Below, in pieces: positions 23,711-31,976 of a stretch of DNA of 32,121 nucleotides. Location: contig NZ_CALBWL010000075.1 of NCBI RefSeq assembly GCF_937973075.1, forward strand, positions 1 to 32,121, written 5' to 3'. A program made the position numbers and the translations under genes. This DNA is from an uncultured Campylobacter sp. (lineage in GTDB: Bacteria > Campylobacterota > Campylobacteria > Campylobacterales > Campylobacteraceae). Position 1 is the first letter of the stretch, and every line of letters begins with the position of its first letter. The notes beneath the pieces were generated by a model. The model made no database searches and had not been told where the DNA came from. It worked only from the letters and a program-made list of their open reading frames with translations.

Positions 23711-25012
23711 ATGCTAAAAATTTTCAAAAGAATAGAAGATGATTCAAACGAGTTTAAGCCTCTTTTAATCGAGATAGAGGATGCTCCGCAAAACCCTTTG
23801 GGAAGATCTATCTTATGGATAGCTTGCGGGGCTTTGATATTTGCCGTGCTGTGGATGGTATTTGCTAAAGTAGATATCGTAGTAAGCGCTAACGGCAAGG
23901 TCGTGCCCGACGGAGAGATTAAAATTTTAAAATCTCTCGAAAGCGGCGTCGTCTCTAAAATTTTAGTAAAAGAGGGCGATAGAGTAAAAAAGGGCGATCA
24001 TCTCATCCTGATCGATCCTAGCGTCTCTACGGTAAATTTATCCACCAAGCAAGAGAGCCTAGCCCTACTTGAATACTCGATAAAAAGGCTTGATGCTCTA
24101 AGCTCGGGCAAAAGCTTAGATGCCAATATCAGCGCGGACGAGCTTAGCTTATACAATACGCAAAAATCAAACTACGAAGAGAGCATAAACGTCTATAATC
24201 TAAAAATGCAAGCGCTGCAAATGGGGATAAACTCTACTAATTTAGAGGTCGAGAGGCTAAGCGGAATTTTAAAGATAGATGAAGCGCGGCTAAGCAATCT
24301 AAATAAAGTAAAAGATATAATAGCGCGCAGGGATCTATATGAGCTCAAATCCAAGGTAATCGAGCTAAGCTCCAATCTTAAAATTTCAAAAGAGAAGCTT
24401 GCCGAGCAAAGGGCAAATTTAGATGAGCTAGCCAAAGAGCTTGAGGCCTTTAAAAGCCAAAGCATATCAAAGTGGCTTGATGAGATGCTAGCCAAACAAA
24501 AGGAAGCAAGCTCGCTAAAAGCGGAGATCAACGCGATCTTGTTTCAAACCAGGCAGCAGATCATCTCCTCTCCCGTTGACGGCTTTGTAGGAAAGCTACT
24601 CGTAAATACGCAAGGAACCGCCATCACAAATCAAGAAAATTTAATCTCTATAGTGCCTAGCGATAAGCCTTTAATCATCAAAGCAAACGTGCTTAATAAA
24701 GACATAGGCTATCTGGAAAACAATCAAAGCGTAGCGATTAAGGTTCAGACCTTTGACTTTCAAAAATATGGCAAGTTAGAAGGCAAGCTCATCCACATAG
24801 CAAACGATGCGATAAATGATGAGAAGCTGGGAGAGATTTACGAAGTAAAGATCAGGCCCGATTCTACATTTTTGATCGTAGATGGGATCAAAAAGGAGAT
24901 CGAGCCCGGTATGAGCGTAACTGCCGAAGTAAAAGTGGGCAAAAGACGGGTAATAGAGCTATTTATCTATCCCGTCATCAAATACCTAGACGAAGGACTT
25001 AGCGTAAGGTAG
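23711..25012 (+). CDS. Type I secretion membrane-fusion protein (HlyD family)
   Basis: A 433-residue periplasmic adaptor bridging the ABC exporter and the TolC channel. It has a short cytosolic tail (1-30), one membrane helix (about 33-53), a split lipoyl/barrel-sandwich domain (VVSANGKVVPDGE near 57-69 and SSPVDGFVGKLLV after 285), a long coiled-coil hairpin (about 105-280, rich in Leu, Lys and Glu) and a beta-barrel domain. The C-terminal motif KRRVIELFIYPVIKYLDEGL is typical of HlyD/LapC ends. The ribosome binding site is weak. It is 57 nt after the toxin gene, and the TolC gene that would normally follow lies 4.9 kb downstream beyond foreign DNA. Confidence 0.92.
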   Translation: MLKIFKRIEDDSNEFKPLLIEIEDAPQNPLGRSILWIACGALIFAVLWMVFAKVDIVVSANGKVVPDGEIKILKSLESGVVSKILVKEGDRVKKGDHLILIDPSVSTVNLSTKQESLALLEYSIKRLDALSSGKSLDANISADELSLYNTQKSNYEESINVYNLKMQALQMGINSTNLEVERLSGILKIDEARLSNLNKVKDIIARRDLYELKSKVIELSSNLKISKEKLAEQRANLDELAKELEAFKSQSISKWLDEMLAKQKEASSLKAEINAILFQTRQQIISSPVDGFVGKLLVNTQGTAITNQENLISIVPSDKPLIIKANVLNKDIGYLENNQSVAIKVQTFDFQKYGKLEGKLIHIANDAINDEKLGEIYEVKIRPDSTFLIVDGIKKEIEPGMSVTAEVKVGKRRVIELFIYPVIKYLDEGLSVR

Positions 25013-25114
25013 GGAAGGAGGGCAGGCGGCTATTTACCGTTTTTTATTTGTTCAAATATGACTTGAAATTTTAGAACGGATACAAGAATTTCTAGATTTT
25101 TTAGTAAGTAATCG

Positions 25115-25338
25115 TTTTTGCCGCTATTGGTCTTTTATCATAATCTATCATCAAATCCCCTACTCATATAAAAATTTGGCGCATTTCCCCCCTTTATTCT
25201 TATGAAGTATTTAAAATTTAAAATCGCTTTACCATATCGAATTTCAAGGTCTTTTGGCGCTCCAAATTTTAAAATTTTACTTCGCAGCACTGCAAAATAC
25301 AAAGCCCAAAATCAAATACAAGACGCGATATAAAATAG
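25115..25338 (+). repeat. Left arm of a ~225-bp imperfect inverted repeat
   Basis: This stretch matches the reverse complement of about 31,580-31,815 with scattered mismatches and small indels. The best part is 30 identical bases at 25,148-25,177. It begins about 100 nt after the HlyD stop. Confidence 0.8.
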
Positions 25339-25344
25339 GTAGCT

Positions 25345-25530
25345 ATTCAAAGGCTAACAAACACTAAAGCAGCCATCCATCAGATTATGGAGCAAACAAA
25401 TGGTATAGGAATATCAAAGAGCAACGAAAAGATAAAATAGCGAACAAAAGGATAAAGTAGACATCCTAAAAGCTTTATGCACCCATAACACTAAAAGCAA
25501 GCATCAAAGCTTAATAGTTGCAGCGAAAAA
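25345..25530 (+). pseudogene. Decayed fragment of the tyrosine recombinase 5' end
   Basis: Translation around 25,384-25,440 reads IMEQTNGIGISKSN, matching QIMKQANGIGISKSN at residues 15-29 of the recombinase encoded at 5648-6544. DNA similarity continues with indels and stops to about 25,520 (matching codons for YAHSIKSIQNLR). It has no open frame and is on the opposite strand to the intact gene. Confidence 0.75.
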
Positions 25531-25915
25531 CATCTCATAGTATTAAAAGAAGTCATAGAGAGCATTGCAACAACAAAGAACAATATCTTTTAGGCTTATA
25601 GCTTTTATAGTTATGATGATTAAAAAATACGCGGGTGTGTTTTTAAATTTACGTGTAGCTGTAATATACAAAAAATACTACCCAAAAAAGATAACCCTCA
25701 TAAAGCGCTAAAACGTCTCAAACAAACCCAATGGAGCAAAAAATGGCGGAACGACATATCATATTATCCGTCAAGAGCCTATCGCCTCTTGACGGATATC
25801 CCCAGCCCTAGGGCATTTATAGCTTGCATATGGTACGCTTCATGGCGTAAAATGAGACGGGTGGGAAAGCAGATGGGACGATCGCTTTACGGAATTTGTT
25901 CTATTTGCTTGCCTA
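25531..25915. other. Gene-free spacer up to the foreign block
   Basis: No gene is seen. It begins with possible further recombinase remnants and contains a strong hairpin at 25,765-25,798. The change from AT-rich Campylobacter-like DNA to the GC-richer foreign block occurs near 25,920. Confidence 0.5.
25765..25798. repeat. Strong perfect hairpin without T-run
   Basis: ATCCGTCAAGAG (25,766-25,777) and CTCTTGACGGAT (25,786-25,797) form a 12-bp stem, 13 with the flanking T-A pair, around the 8-nt loop CCTATCGC. It lies about 120 bp before the foreign block. It may be a terminator-like structure or the end of a mobile element. Confidence 0.75.
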
Positions 25916-25919
25916 TTTG

Positions 25920-26633
25920 CTATTGTGTTACGCTTTCTCTGTCATAATTTTCGCCGACGACGATATTCGAGATGCGCTCTTTCAATTCCGAGATCGTGCG
26001 CAAGAGACAGACGATCGCCATGATTTCGCTTGCGACGGAAATGCAAAAGCGATCTCCCTGTGGCACTCCGTTCATTCTGCCGCCGAGTCCGACGATGCTG
26101 CGCAGTTCGCGGTCGTTGAGATCGACGCACCGCTTCCACGAAATCGTGCGGGGATCTATTTTGAGTTCGTTGCCGTGATGAATGTGATTATCGACCAGAG
26201 CCGCAATCAAATTGTTTGCTATGGAAATCGCATGGATATCGCCGGTAAAGTGCAGATTGATTTCTTCCATCGTAACAATCTGCGCCCTTCCGCTACCGCA
26301 CGCACCACCCTTTATGCCGAAGCAGGGGCCTAAAGACGGCTCTCTGAGCGCAAGCACCGTTTTTTCCCGATCCTATTGAGTGCATCGGCAAGCCCTATCG
26401 AAACGGTCGACTTTCCCTCCCCCGTACTCGTCGGCGTTACGGCGGTAACGAGGATGAGGCGCGCGCTTGCGTCCAGAGCGCGTTTTCGTAAAGCACGAAG
26501 CGTTTCTGCGATGAGTTTCGCTTTGTACTGTCCGAACGGTTCGATTCCGTCCGTATCAATGCCGATGCGCTGTGCGATGTCCGCGATCGGAAGCATTCGA
26601 TTTTTTTTGCGCTATTTCGATATCCGACAACAT
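25920..26633 (-). pseudogene. fhs: Formate-tetrahydrofolate ligase, truncated and frameshifted
   Basis: Fhs joins formate to tetrahydrofolate using ATP. The remnant covers only the N-terminal ~240 of about 555 residues. Start MLSDIEIAQ (26633), then PIADIAQRIGID, the ATP-binding TPTSTGEGKST loop, LREPSLGPCFGIKGGA, NLHFTGDIHAI and DNHIHHGNELKID are all family hallmarks. Two frameshifts are visible: one at the A8 run near 26,601-26,608, the other at the A6 run near 26,361-26,366. The sequence stops matching Fhs near 25,920, at GENYD, where the foreign block joins local DNA. It is divergent from tetR. It cannot make an active enzyme. Confidence 0.9.
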
Positions 26634-26691
26634 AACATAATTATATGCGCGAACGCGGGCTTTTGTAAATCGCTTTACACGACGCTTTAAA

Positions 26692-26736
26692 CTTGACAAT
26701 GTAAAGTTTTTACGCTATTATCTTGACACTGTAAAG
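26692..26736 (+). promoter_or_regulatory. tetR promoter with two TetR-type operators
   Basis: TTGACA (26,693-26,698) and TATTAT (26,716-26,721) are separated by 17 nt, a near-ideal sigma-70 promoter. The first operator-like site CTTGACAATGTAAAG (26,692-26,706) covers the -35, and the second, CTTGACACTGTAAAG (26,722-26,736), covers the start point. They are 30 bp apart. Each is an imperfect palindrome, so the adjacent TetR protein probably represses its own operon. Confidence 0.75.
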
Positions 26737-26753
26737 ATTAAAAGGGAGTACTT

Positions 26754-27356
26754 ATGCAAAAATTGAATTTGCCGTATCACCGCGAAGGATTAAAAAATCT
26801 TTTAATCGAAAAAGGTATCGAAATCGTCAATACCGACGGGCTACAGTCTTTTTCGCTGAGAAAAGCGGCGACGGCCTGCAAGGTAAGCCATGCCGCCCCA
26901 TACAGTCATTTTCACAACAAAGAAGAATTGCTCAACGCGATGCAGCTGCACATCACTGAGCGCTTTTCGAAAACGCTCGAAGCCGCGATCGCCGAAAACA
27001 AAAAGCCTTCCGAATTGTTAAAAAATTTGGGCACGGCCTATGTTTCTTTTTTTATTGAAAATCCCGCCTATTTTCAATTTTTGTATTCAAAGTCGGACAT
27101 AAAGGTCGATTTAACTTTATCCGTGCCGGATGAAGAAAACTATGCGCCTTTTATCCTGTATAAAAACAGCGTCCTGTCATTGCTTACGCAAAATAAAGTC
27201 CCGAAAAAAAAGCAAATCGATATTTTAATAACGATATGGGCTTTTATTCACGGACTTACGGCGTTGGCGACAATGAAAAACGTGTGCTACGACAAAAATT
27301 GGAAAGAAAAAATCGGCGATTTTATGGACGTGCTCGAGCCGTCATTTTTAAAGTAA
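26754..27356 (+). CDS. TetR-family transcriptional repressor
   Basis: A 200-residue regulator. The HTH lies at about residues 25-60 (LQSFSLRKAATACKVSHAAP then YSHFHNKEELLNAM), the usual TetR signature. The C-terminal ligand domain is helical, with AYVSFFIENPAYFQFLYS and IWAFIHGLTALATMKN. GGGAG lies 6 nt before the ATG. It heads an intact operon with the flavodoxin-ferredoxin and DUF2141 genes, under a promoter carrying two matching operators. The ligand is unknown. Base use differs from the flanking Campylobacter genes. Confidence 0.9.
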   Translation: MQKLNLPYHREGLKNLLIEKGIEIVNTDGLQSFSLRKAATACKVSHAAPYSHFHNKEELLNAMQLHITERFSKTLEAAIAENKKPSELLKNLGTAYVSFFIENPAYFQFLYSKSDIKVDLTLSVPDEENYAPFILYKNSVLSLLTQNKVPKKKQIDILITIWAFIHGLTALATMKNVCYDKNWKEKIGDFMDVLEPSFLK

Positions 27357-27374
27357 GGGCACAAGAGGTACGAT

Positions 27375-28148
27375 ATGAACGGAATGTATTTCAGCGGAAC
27401 GGGAAACACAAAATACTGTACGGAAGCGTTTGCACAAGCGACCGGCGGCAGGGCTTGCAGCATGGAATCGGACGAAGCGCTTGAAATCTTACGCGCATCG
27501 GATGAAATCGCGCTCGGTTATCCTATTTATTTCAGCGATATCCCGCGCATTGTAAAAGCGTTTATTTTAAAACATGCCGATATGTTCCGCGGAAAGCGCG
27601 TTTTTGTGATCGCAACGATGGGCCTTTTCAGCGGAGACGGCGCGGGGCTTGCGGCCAGGCTGCTCCGAAAATGCGGAGCCGCCGTTACCGGAGGCTTACA
27701 TCTGCACATGCCGGATTGTATCGCCGATGTAAAGCTTTTAAAAAAAACGCCGAAAGAAAACAGGGGGCTCATAGCGGCGGCGCAAAAAAAGATTTTGCAA
27801 GCGGCGGAAGGCATAAAGCGGGGAATCTATCCGAAAGATGGCTTATCGTTTTTTCACAGAATCGCAGGCTTATTCGGCCAGCGCCTGTGGTTTAAAATGC
27901 ATGCGAAAAAACTGACCGAACGGCTCAAAATCAAAACGGACCGCTGCATCGGCTGCGGCATATGCGCGGCACACTGCCCGACAAAGTCATTATATATCGA
28001 AAACAGTAAAGCCGTGTTTTATCCCGGAAACTGCACGATATGCTACCGCTGCATAAACAACTGCCCGGCGAAGGCGATCACGCTTATCGGTACGGACGTA
28101 TTCGAGCAGTGCCGCTTTGACAATTATGCAAAAAAGGAAACACTATGA
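27375..28148 (+). CDS. EFR1-type flavodoxin-ferredoxin fusion protein
   Basis: A 257-residue cytosolic electron carrier. The N terminus MYFSGTGNTKYC is the FMN phosphate loop of flavodoxins. The flavodoxin-like domain spans about 1-160. Two [4Fe-4S] ferredoxin motifs follow at about 191-202 (CIGCGICAAHCP) and 220-231 (CTICYRCINNCP). Such fusion proteins occur in anaerobes, often as stand-alone redox proteins whose partners are unknown. AGAGG precedes the ATG. It overlaps the DUF2141 gene by ATGA, so translation is coupled. Its retention intact among broken neighbours suggests it may still be used. Confidence 0.88.
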   Translation: MNGMYFSGTGNTKYCTEAFAQATGGRACSMESDEALEILRASDEIALGYPIYFSDIPRIVKAFILKHADMFRGKRVFVIATMGLFSGDGAGLAARLLRKCGAAVTGGLHLHMPDCIADVKLLKKTPKENRGLIAAAQKKILQAAEGIKRGIYPKDGLSFFHRIAGLFGQRLWFKMHAKKLTERLKIKTDRCIGCGICAAHCPTKSLYIENSKAVFYPGNCTICYRCINNCPAKAITLIGTDVFEQCRFDNYAKKETL

Positions 28149-28591
28149 AAAAACTGTTCACTTTATTTTTATGCGCGATGATTTTCAACCCGTCGTATTC
28201 CCTGTATTCCCAAACGGCGGACGGCGAAGTGTTCTTTGACACGGAAATCGTCGTTACCGGCATAAAAGAAAAGTCGGGAACAATCGTTATCAGTATCCAC
28301 GATTCCTCCGAAAGTTTTCGCAAACGTCTTCCGTATAGAACCGCCGAAACGGCAGCTGACGGGGAAAAGGCGGTATATCGCATACGGCTCAAAGCCGGAG
28401 AGTATGCGTTTTGCGTTTATCACGACGTCAACGGCGACGGAAAACTGAATACGAACGCGATCGGCATACCGAAAGAGCCGTTCGGATTCAGCAATTACGA
28501 CGGCAAAGGCCCGCCCGGCAACTTCAAAAAACACAAGGTTTTTATAGACGGCACGGCGACGGTAACCATCCCCTTGGTAAAAATGAATTAA
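28145..28591 (+). CDS. DUF2141 family exported protein
   Basis: A 148-residue protein with a signal peptide (about 1-22, MKKLFTLFLCAMIFNPSYSL). The mature part has the DUF2141 pattern: GTIVISIHDSSESF, LKAGEYAFCVYHDVNGDGKL, and GIPKEPFGFSNYDGKGPPGNF. The family is secreted or periplasmic with unknown function. It is translationally coupled to the EFR1-type gene and is the last gene of the tetR operon. Confidence 0.87.
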   Translation: MKKLFTLFLCAMIFNPSYSLYSQTADGEVFFDTEIVVTGIKEKSGTIVISIHDSSESFRKRLPYRTAETAADGEKAVYRIRLKAGEYAFCVYHDVNGDGKLNTNAIGIPKEPFGFSNYDGKGPPGNFKKHKVFIDGTATVTIPLVKMN

Positions 28592-28676
28592 TCCTTAAAA
28601 TCAACGTTTCGGCAGTCGCACAATCCGCACTCAAAGAACAATTGGGCGTACAGTGCTGAAACGCGCGCGCAAGTTC

Positions 28677-29431
28677 TCAAATTCGGTATAGCAGTTCGAT
28701 TTCGTCTTCGGAAAGTTCATGCCAATCGCCTTTCGCGAAGCTTTCGTCCAGCCGAAGCGCGCCGATCGCGATGCGCTTCAGATAGACGACTTCGTTTCCG
28801 AGCGCGGAAAAGATGCGCTTTACTTCGTGAAATTTTCCTTCACAGATCGTAAGCGTACATTCGTCTTTTTCATCGCCGCTGCCGAGCCACACGAGCTCCG
28901 CGCTTTTGCAGTCGGCTTCTTTTTCTCTTCCTTCAGGCTCCATGTGCATGCCTTGCGCACATTTGCAAACGTATGCCGCCCCTTCTTCGCTTCGAACTTT
29001 TTTGCTAGGCGCACAACATACGTTTTTCCGTATTCGCTTTTCGGAGCAGTGATGCGGTGCGTGAGCGCTCCATCGGTCGTCAGAATAAGTAAACCTTCGG
29101 TATCGCAGTCGAGCCTTCCGATCGTATGCAGATTTTCTTCGAAAAAAGGCGTGCGGTATGGATCGCCTAGCAAATCGAAAACCGTTTCGTAAAGCCCGTC
29201 GCGCTTTGCACACACGAATCCCGAAGGCTTATGCATCATGAGATAGACGGCTTTGCGAACTTCGATTCTTTTGCCCCGTACGGCGACGACATCGTTCTCG
29301 TCATCGATGCGGATCGATGCGTCGGATACGCTGTTACCGTTTACCGTCACGGCGCCCGAGCGGAGCAGTTTTTTTACGGAAGAGCGGGAACCCAAGCCCC
29401 CGTGAGACAGTAATTTGTCGAGGCGGATCAT
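28677..29431 (-). pseudogene. rsuA: RsuA-type 16S rRNA pseudouridine synthase, frameshifted
   Basis: An S4 domain (MIRLDKLLSHGGLGSRSSVK) is followed by the catalytic GRLDCDTEGLLILTTDG motif with its aspartate, all in one frame to about residue 150. The remainder continues in a second frame (VRSEEGAAYVCKCAQGM to FHEVKRIFSALGNEVVYLKR). The switch falls in the A6 run near 28,998-29,003; one extra A would restore a protein of about 250 residues. The enzyme isomerises a uridine in 16S rRNA. It starts 6 nt after the citrate synthase stop. It is either inactive or a sequencing error; both ends of the protein are otherwise intact. Confidence 0.88.
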
Positions 29432-29437
29432 AAGCGC

Positions 29438-29819
29438 CTACTTTATGCGCTTTTCGATCGGAACGTAATCGCGCACGTCGCACACGTTTTTGTACGCCGG
29501 CCGGTAAATTCTGCCGCCTGCGACGATCTCTTCGATGCGGTGCGCGCTCCAGCCCGCAATGCGCGAAATCGCAAAAATGGGCGTGTAGAGTTCACGCGGG
29601 ATATTAAGCATCGAATACACAAAGCCGGAATAAAAATCGACGTTCGGGCAGATCTTTTTTTTCACCTTCGTGCACTTCGGCAAGCACGTCGGGAGAAATT
29701 TTCGCGATAAGGTCATAGAGGCGGAATTCCGCTTCGCACTTTTTTTCTTTTGTAAGCTTGGAAGCCTTTTCGTGCAAAAGCACCGCCCTCGGATCGTCGA
29801 TCGTATACACCGCGTGCCT
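29438..29819 (-). pseudogene. gltA: Citrate synthase C-terminal fragment, frameshifted
   Basis: The fragment begins at HAVYTIDDPRAVLL, corresponding to the middle of citrate synthase (usual GFGHAVY-type motif), and continues with YDLIAKISPDVLAEVHEGEK. It then shifts frame at an A8 run near 29,656-29,663 into ICPNVDFYSGFVYSMLNIPR, IFAISRIAGWSAHRIEEI and the end at 29438. The first two thirds of the gene are absent. Match to the family stops at about 29,818, where AT-rich DNA with Campylobacter character begins. This marks the right edge of the foreign block. Confidence 0.87.
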
Positions 29820-29929
29820 CGGTCTTTAAATTTTAAGACGGCAAACTTAAAATTTCCTCATCCGTTTTATAAAATTTTAATCCCCTTTCGTATAAAATGC
29901 ATTAAAATTTCATTTATAAAGAGCTTGCT

Positions 29930-31537
29930 TTGAATAAATTTGCGATTACCCCTATTCTAATCACCTTGGCTTTAACTATCGGTGCGGATTTCTTAAACGC
30001 AGCGAATAAATTTAGCTCCGCTTCATCAAAACCTGCCTCAAATAAAACGTCTACTCAAAACCAAGCAGCCGCGCAAAACACTCAAAGCGCCTTAGAAAAA
30101 TATCTCTCTACCCCGGAGGTAGGTTCTAAACAAGATAGCTCGCAAGACGCCTCTAAGAATTCAAGTTCCAAAGCTAAAGCCGAAGCCGAAACTAAAACCC
30201 CTACTAAAATTTATAGACTAGATAGATCAAAAATACGGGATATAAATCAAAAAAGACTAGACGGAGAACTTGATTCAAATTTTAAAGCGGGCCCAAGCTC
30301 CTTCTCCTTCGACGCCTTATTAGAGCATACTTTAGCTAATTCTCCGAGTTTAAATTTAACTAGACTCGATGTGCAAAGCGCACGCAACGAGCTTGAGTAT
30401 CAAAAGGCCTCACGCTATCCAGAGCTTGGTATCAATGCCAATAGCGAATACGCCAAACGCTACGGCGCCCGCTATAATTCCGTGCAGATTGGCGACGATA
30501 GTCTAGTCTCGCAAAGCGGCTATGGAGATTCCCTCTCTTTAGTACTACGTCAAGATATATTTAAATTCGGCGCGGATGAGTTAGCCATAGAAGCTGCCGA
30601 AGAGAATATCAAACAAGCAGATCTTAAAAGATGCTCTTCGTATATGGACGGCTCGATTAAGCTTCTGGAGCTTTACGACGAGGCGCTCGGATATAAAAAT
30701 AGAATAGAAATTTATGAGCGGTTAAAAGATGCCTACGAGATGCTTTATATCTACGAAAAGAGGCTATCGGGCGCAGGCGAGCTAAGCAAAACCGTCCTGG
30801 CAGATCAAGCCATAGCATTAGCCGATACTAGCTATGAATTATCTCAACTACAGCTTAATGCCAATAACGCCTTAAATAAAATTTACTCGCTTTCTGGAGT
30901 TAAAATTCCAAACGTGTTTTATCTCTCGGATCTGGGCGGGGCTAATAGTATTAACTCAGACTTCGTACCCTTTGAAGATAGCGTAATCGCTAAAGGATTT
31001 GATCATGAGCTAGCCGCAAATGAGCTGAGTATGAAATCGCAAGAAAGACTTTATTATCCTACCGTTTCGCTATATGGCAGGTACGATCTTTACGGCAGCG
31101 ACAGAGACGACTTTAGTCGCGCAAGAAAGGATGTCAAAAGACATGGATATAGAGCGGGCCTTACGGTGCATATGAGCCTGTTTGACGGAGGCAAGCGCGC
31201 CGCGCAGATCAAAGAAAAGCAGATAAATAAAGAAAGAATTTTATCTAAAAAGGAAGAAGCTAGATTAGAATACGAAAAGCAGATCGCTGATCTTAAACTA
31301 TTTCTATCCAAAAAGGACGAATACAATAAGATATTATCTAACTCCTCTAAAATTTCAAAAGATATCCTAACTATGCAAAAGAGATTAAATGCCGGTAACG
31401 AAAGCTCAAAGATAGATGTCTTAAACTCCCTAATAGCTTCTTTAAAAAAGGAGCTAGCTCTTAAAGAACATGCGCAAAAAGCTAGCTTTAATATCAAAAA
31501 GGCGGAGCTAATGTCAAGATATGGAAGGTGTGAGTAG
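29930..31537 (+). CDS. TolC-like outer membrane channel of the type I system
   Basis: A 535-residue outer membrane efflux protein. The first 25 residues form a signal peptide (ITPILITLALTIGADFLNAA). Residues about 26-95 are a Ser/Ala/Lys/Asn-rich low-complexity spacer not usual for the family. Two OEP repeats follow, with SFDALLEHTLANSPSL at about 127 and YYPTVSLYGRYDLYG and AGLTVHMSLFDGGKRAAQI in the second. The long helical stretches form the periplasmic tunnel. The start is TTG at 29930 with a weak AAAGAG. It belongs with the ABC and HlyD genes upstream but is separated from them by the foreign block, so it must now rely on a promoter in the 110 bp before it. Confidence 0.9.
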   Translation: MNKFAITPILITLALTIGADFLNAANKFSSASSKPASNKTSTQNQAAAQNTQSALEKYLSTPEVGSKQDSSQDASKNSSSKAKAEAETKTPTKIYRLDRSKIRDINQKRLDGELDSNFKAGPSSFSFDALLEHTLANSPSLNLTRLDVQSARNELEYQKASRYPELGINANSEYAKRYGARYNSVQIGDDSLVSQSGYGDSLSLVLRQDIFKFGADELAIEAAEENIKQADLKRCSSYMDGSIKLLELYDEALGYKNRIEIYERLKDAYEMLYIYEKRLSGAGELSKTVLADQAIALADTSYELSQLQLNANNALNKIYSLSGVKIPNVFYLSDLGGANSINSDFVPFEDSVIAKGFDHELAANELSMKSQERLYYPTVSLYGRYDLYGSDRDDFSRARKDVKRHGYRAGLTVHMSLFDGGKRAAQIKEKQINKERILSKKEEARLEYEKQIADLKLFLSKKDEYNKILSNSSKISKDILTMQKRLNAGNESSKIDVLNSLIASLKKELALKEHAQKASFNIKKAELMSRYGRCE

Positions 31538-31976
31538 GCGCTTGGTAGCCAAGTGACGGTTTGGCAGTTAGCCCAATAGATAGTTTAAGTGGTTATAGCG
31601 TTTTAACATAGCGTCTTGCATTTGGCTTTAGGCTTTTTATTTTGCTGCGCTGGGAAGTAAAATTTTAAAATTTAGAGTAGTAAAGAACCTTGAAATTTGA
31701 TATGGCAAAGCAGTTTTAAATTTTAAATATACCGTAAGAATAAAAGGGTAAAATGCGGCGAAATTTTTATATGAGTAGGGGATTTGATGAGAGATTGCGA
31801 TAAAGGGCCAATAGCAGCGAAAAGCTCTTTATAACGCAAGCGCTAAAACGGATAAACGCTCTGCTGAGCAAGCTCTAATAAAACAGATCCTACTTCCCAC
31901 TATATATTTATGAGCGCATAGGCGGATATAAACATATCGCGGTATAATCCGAGAATTAAATTTTAAGGAGTAGAAA
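31538..31976. other. Gene-free spacer after tolC
   Basis: No gene is seen. Most of it is the right arm of the long inverted repeat. TATAAT at about 31,943 lies 34 nt before the next start codon and may be its -10. Confidence 0.5.
31580..31815 (-). repeat. Right arm of the ~225-bp imperfect inverted repeat
   Basis: The reverse complement of this stretch matches 25,115-25,338, including 30 identical bases. It starts about 40 nt after the tolC stop. The two arms enclose the foreign block and tolC. Confidence 0.8.

Noticed and set aside
29670..29933. 87-codon plus-strand frame before tolC
   Set aside because: It is antisense to the citrate synthase fragment and crosses the foreign-block junction, with no ribosome binding site.
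31541..31553. CTTGG/CCAAG hairpin after tolC as a terminator
   Set aside because: The stem is only 5 bp with a 3-nt loop and no U-run, too weak to call.
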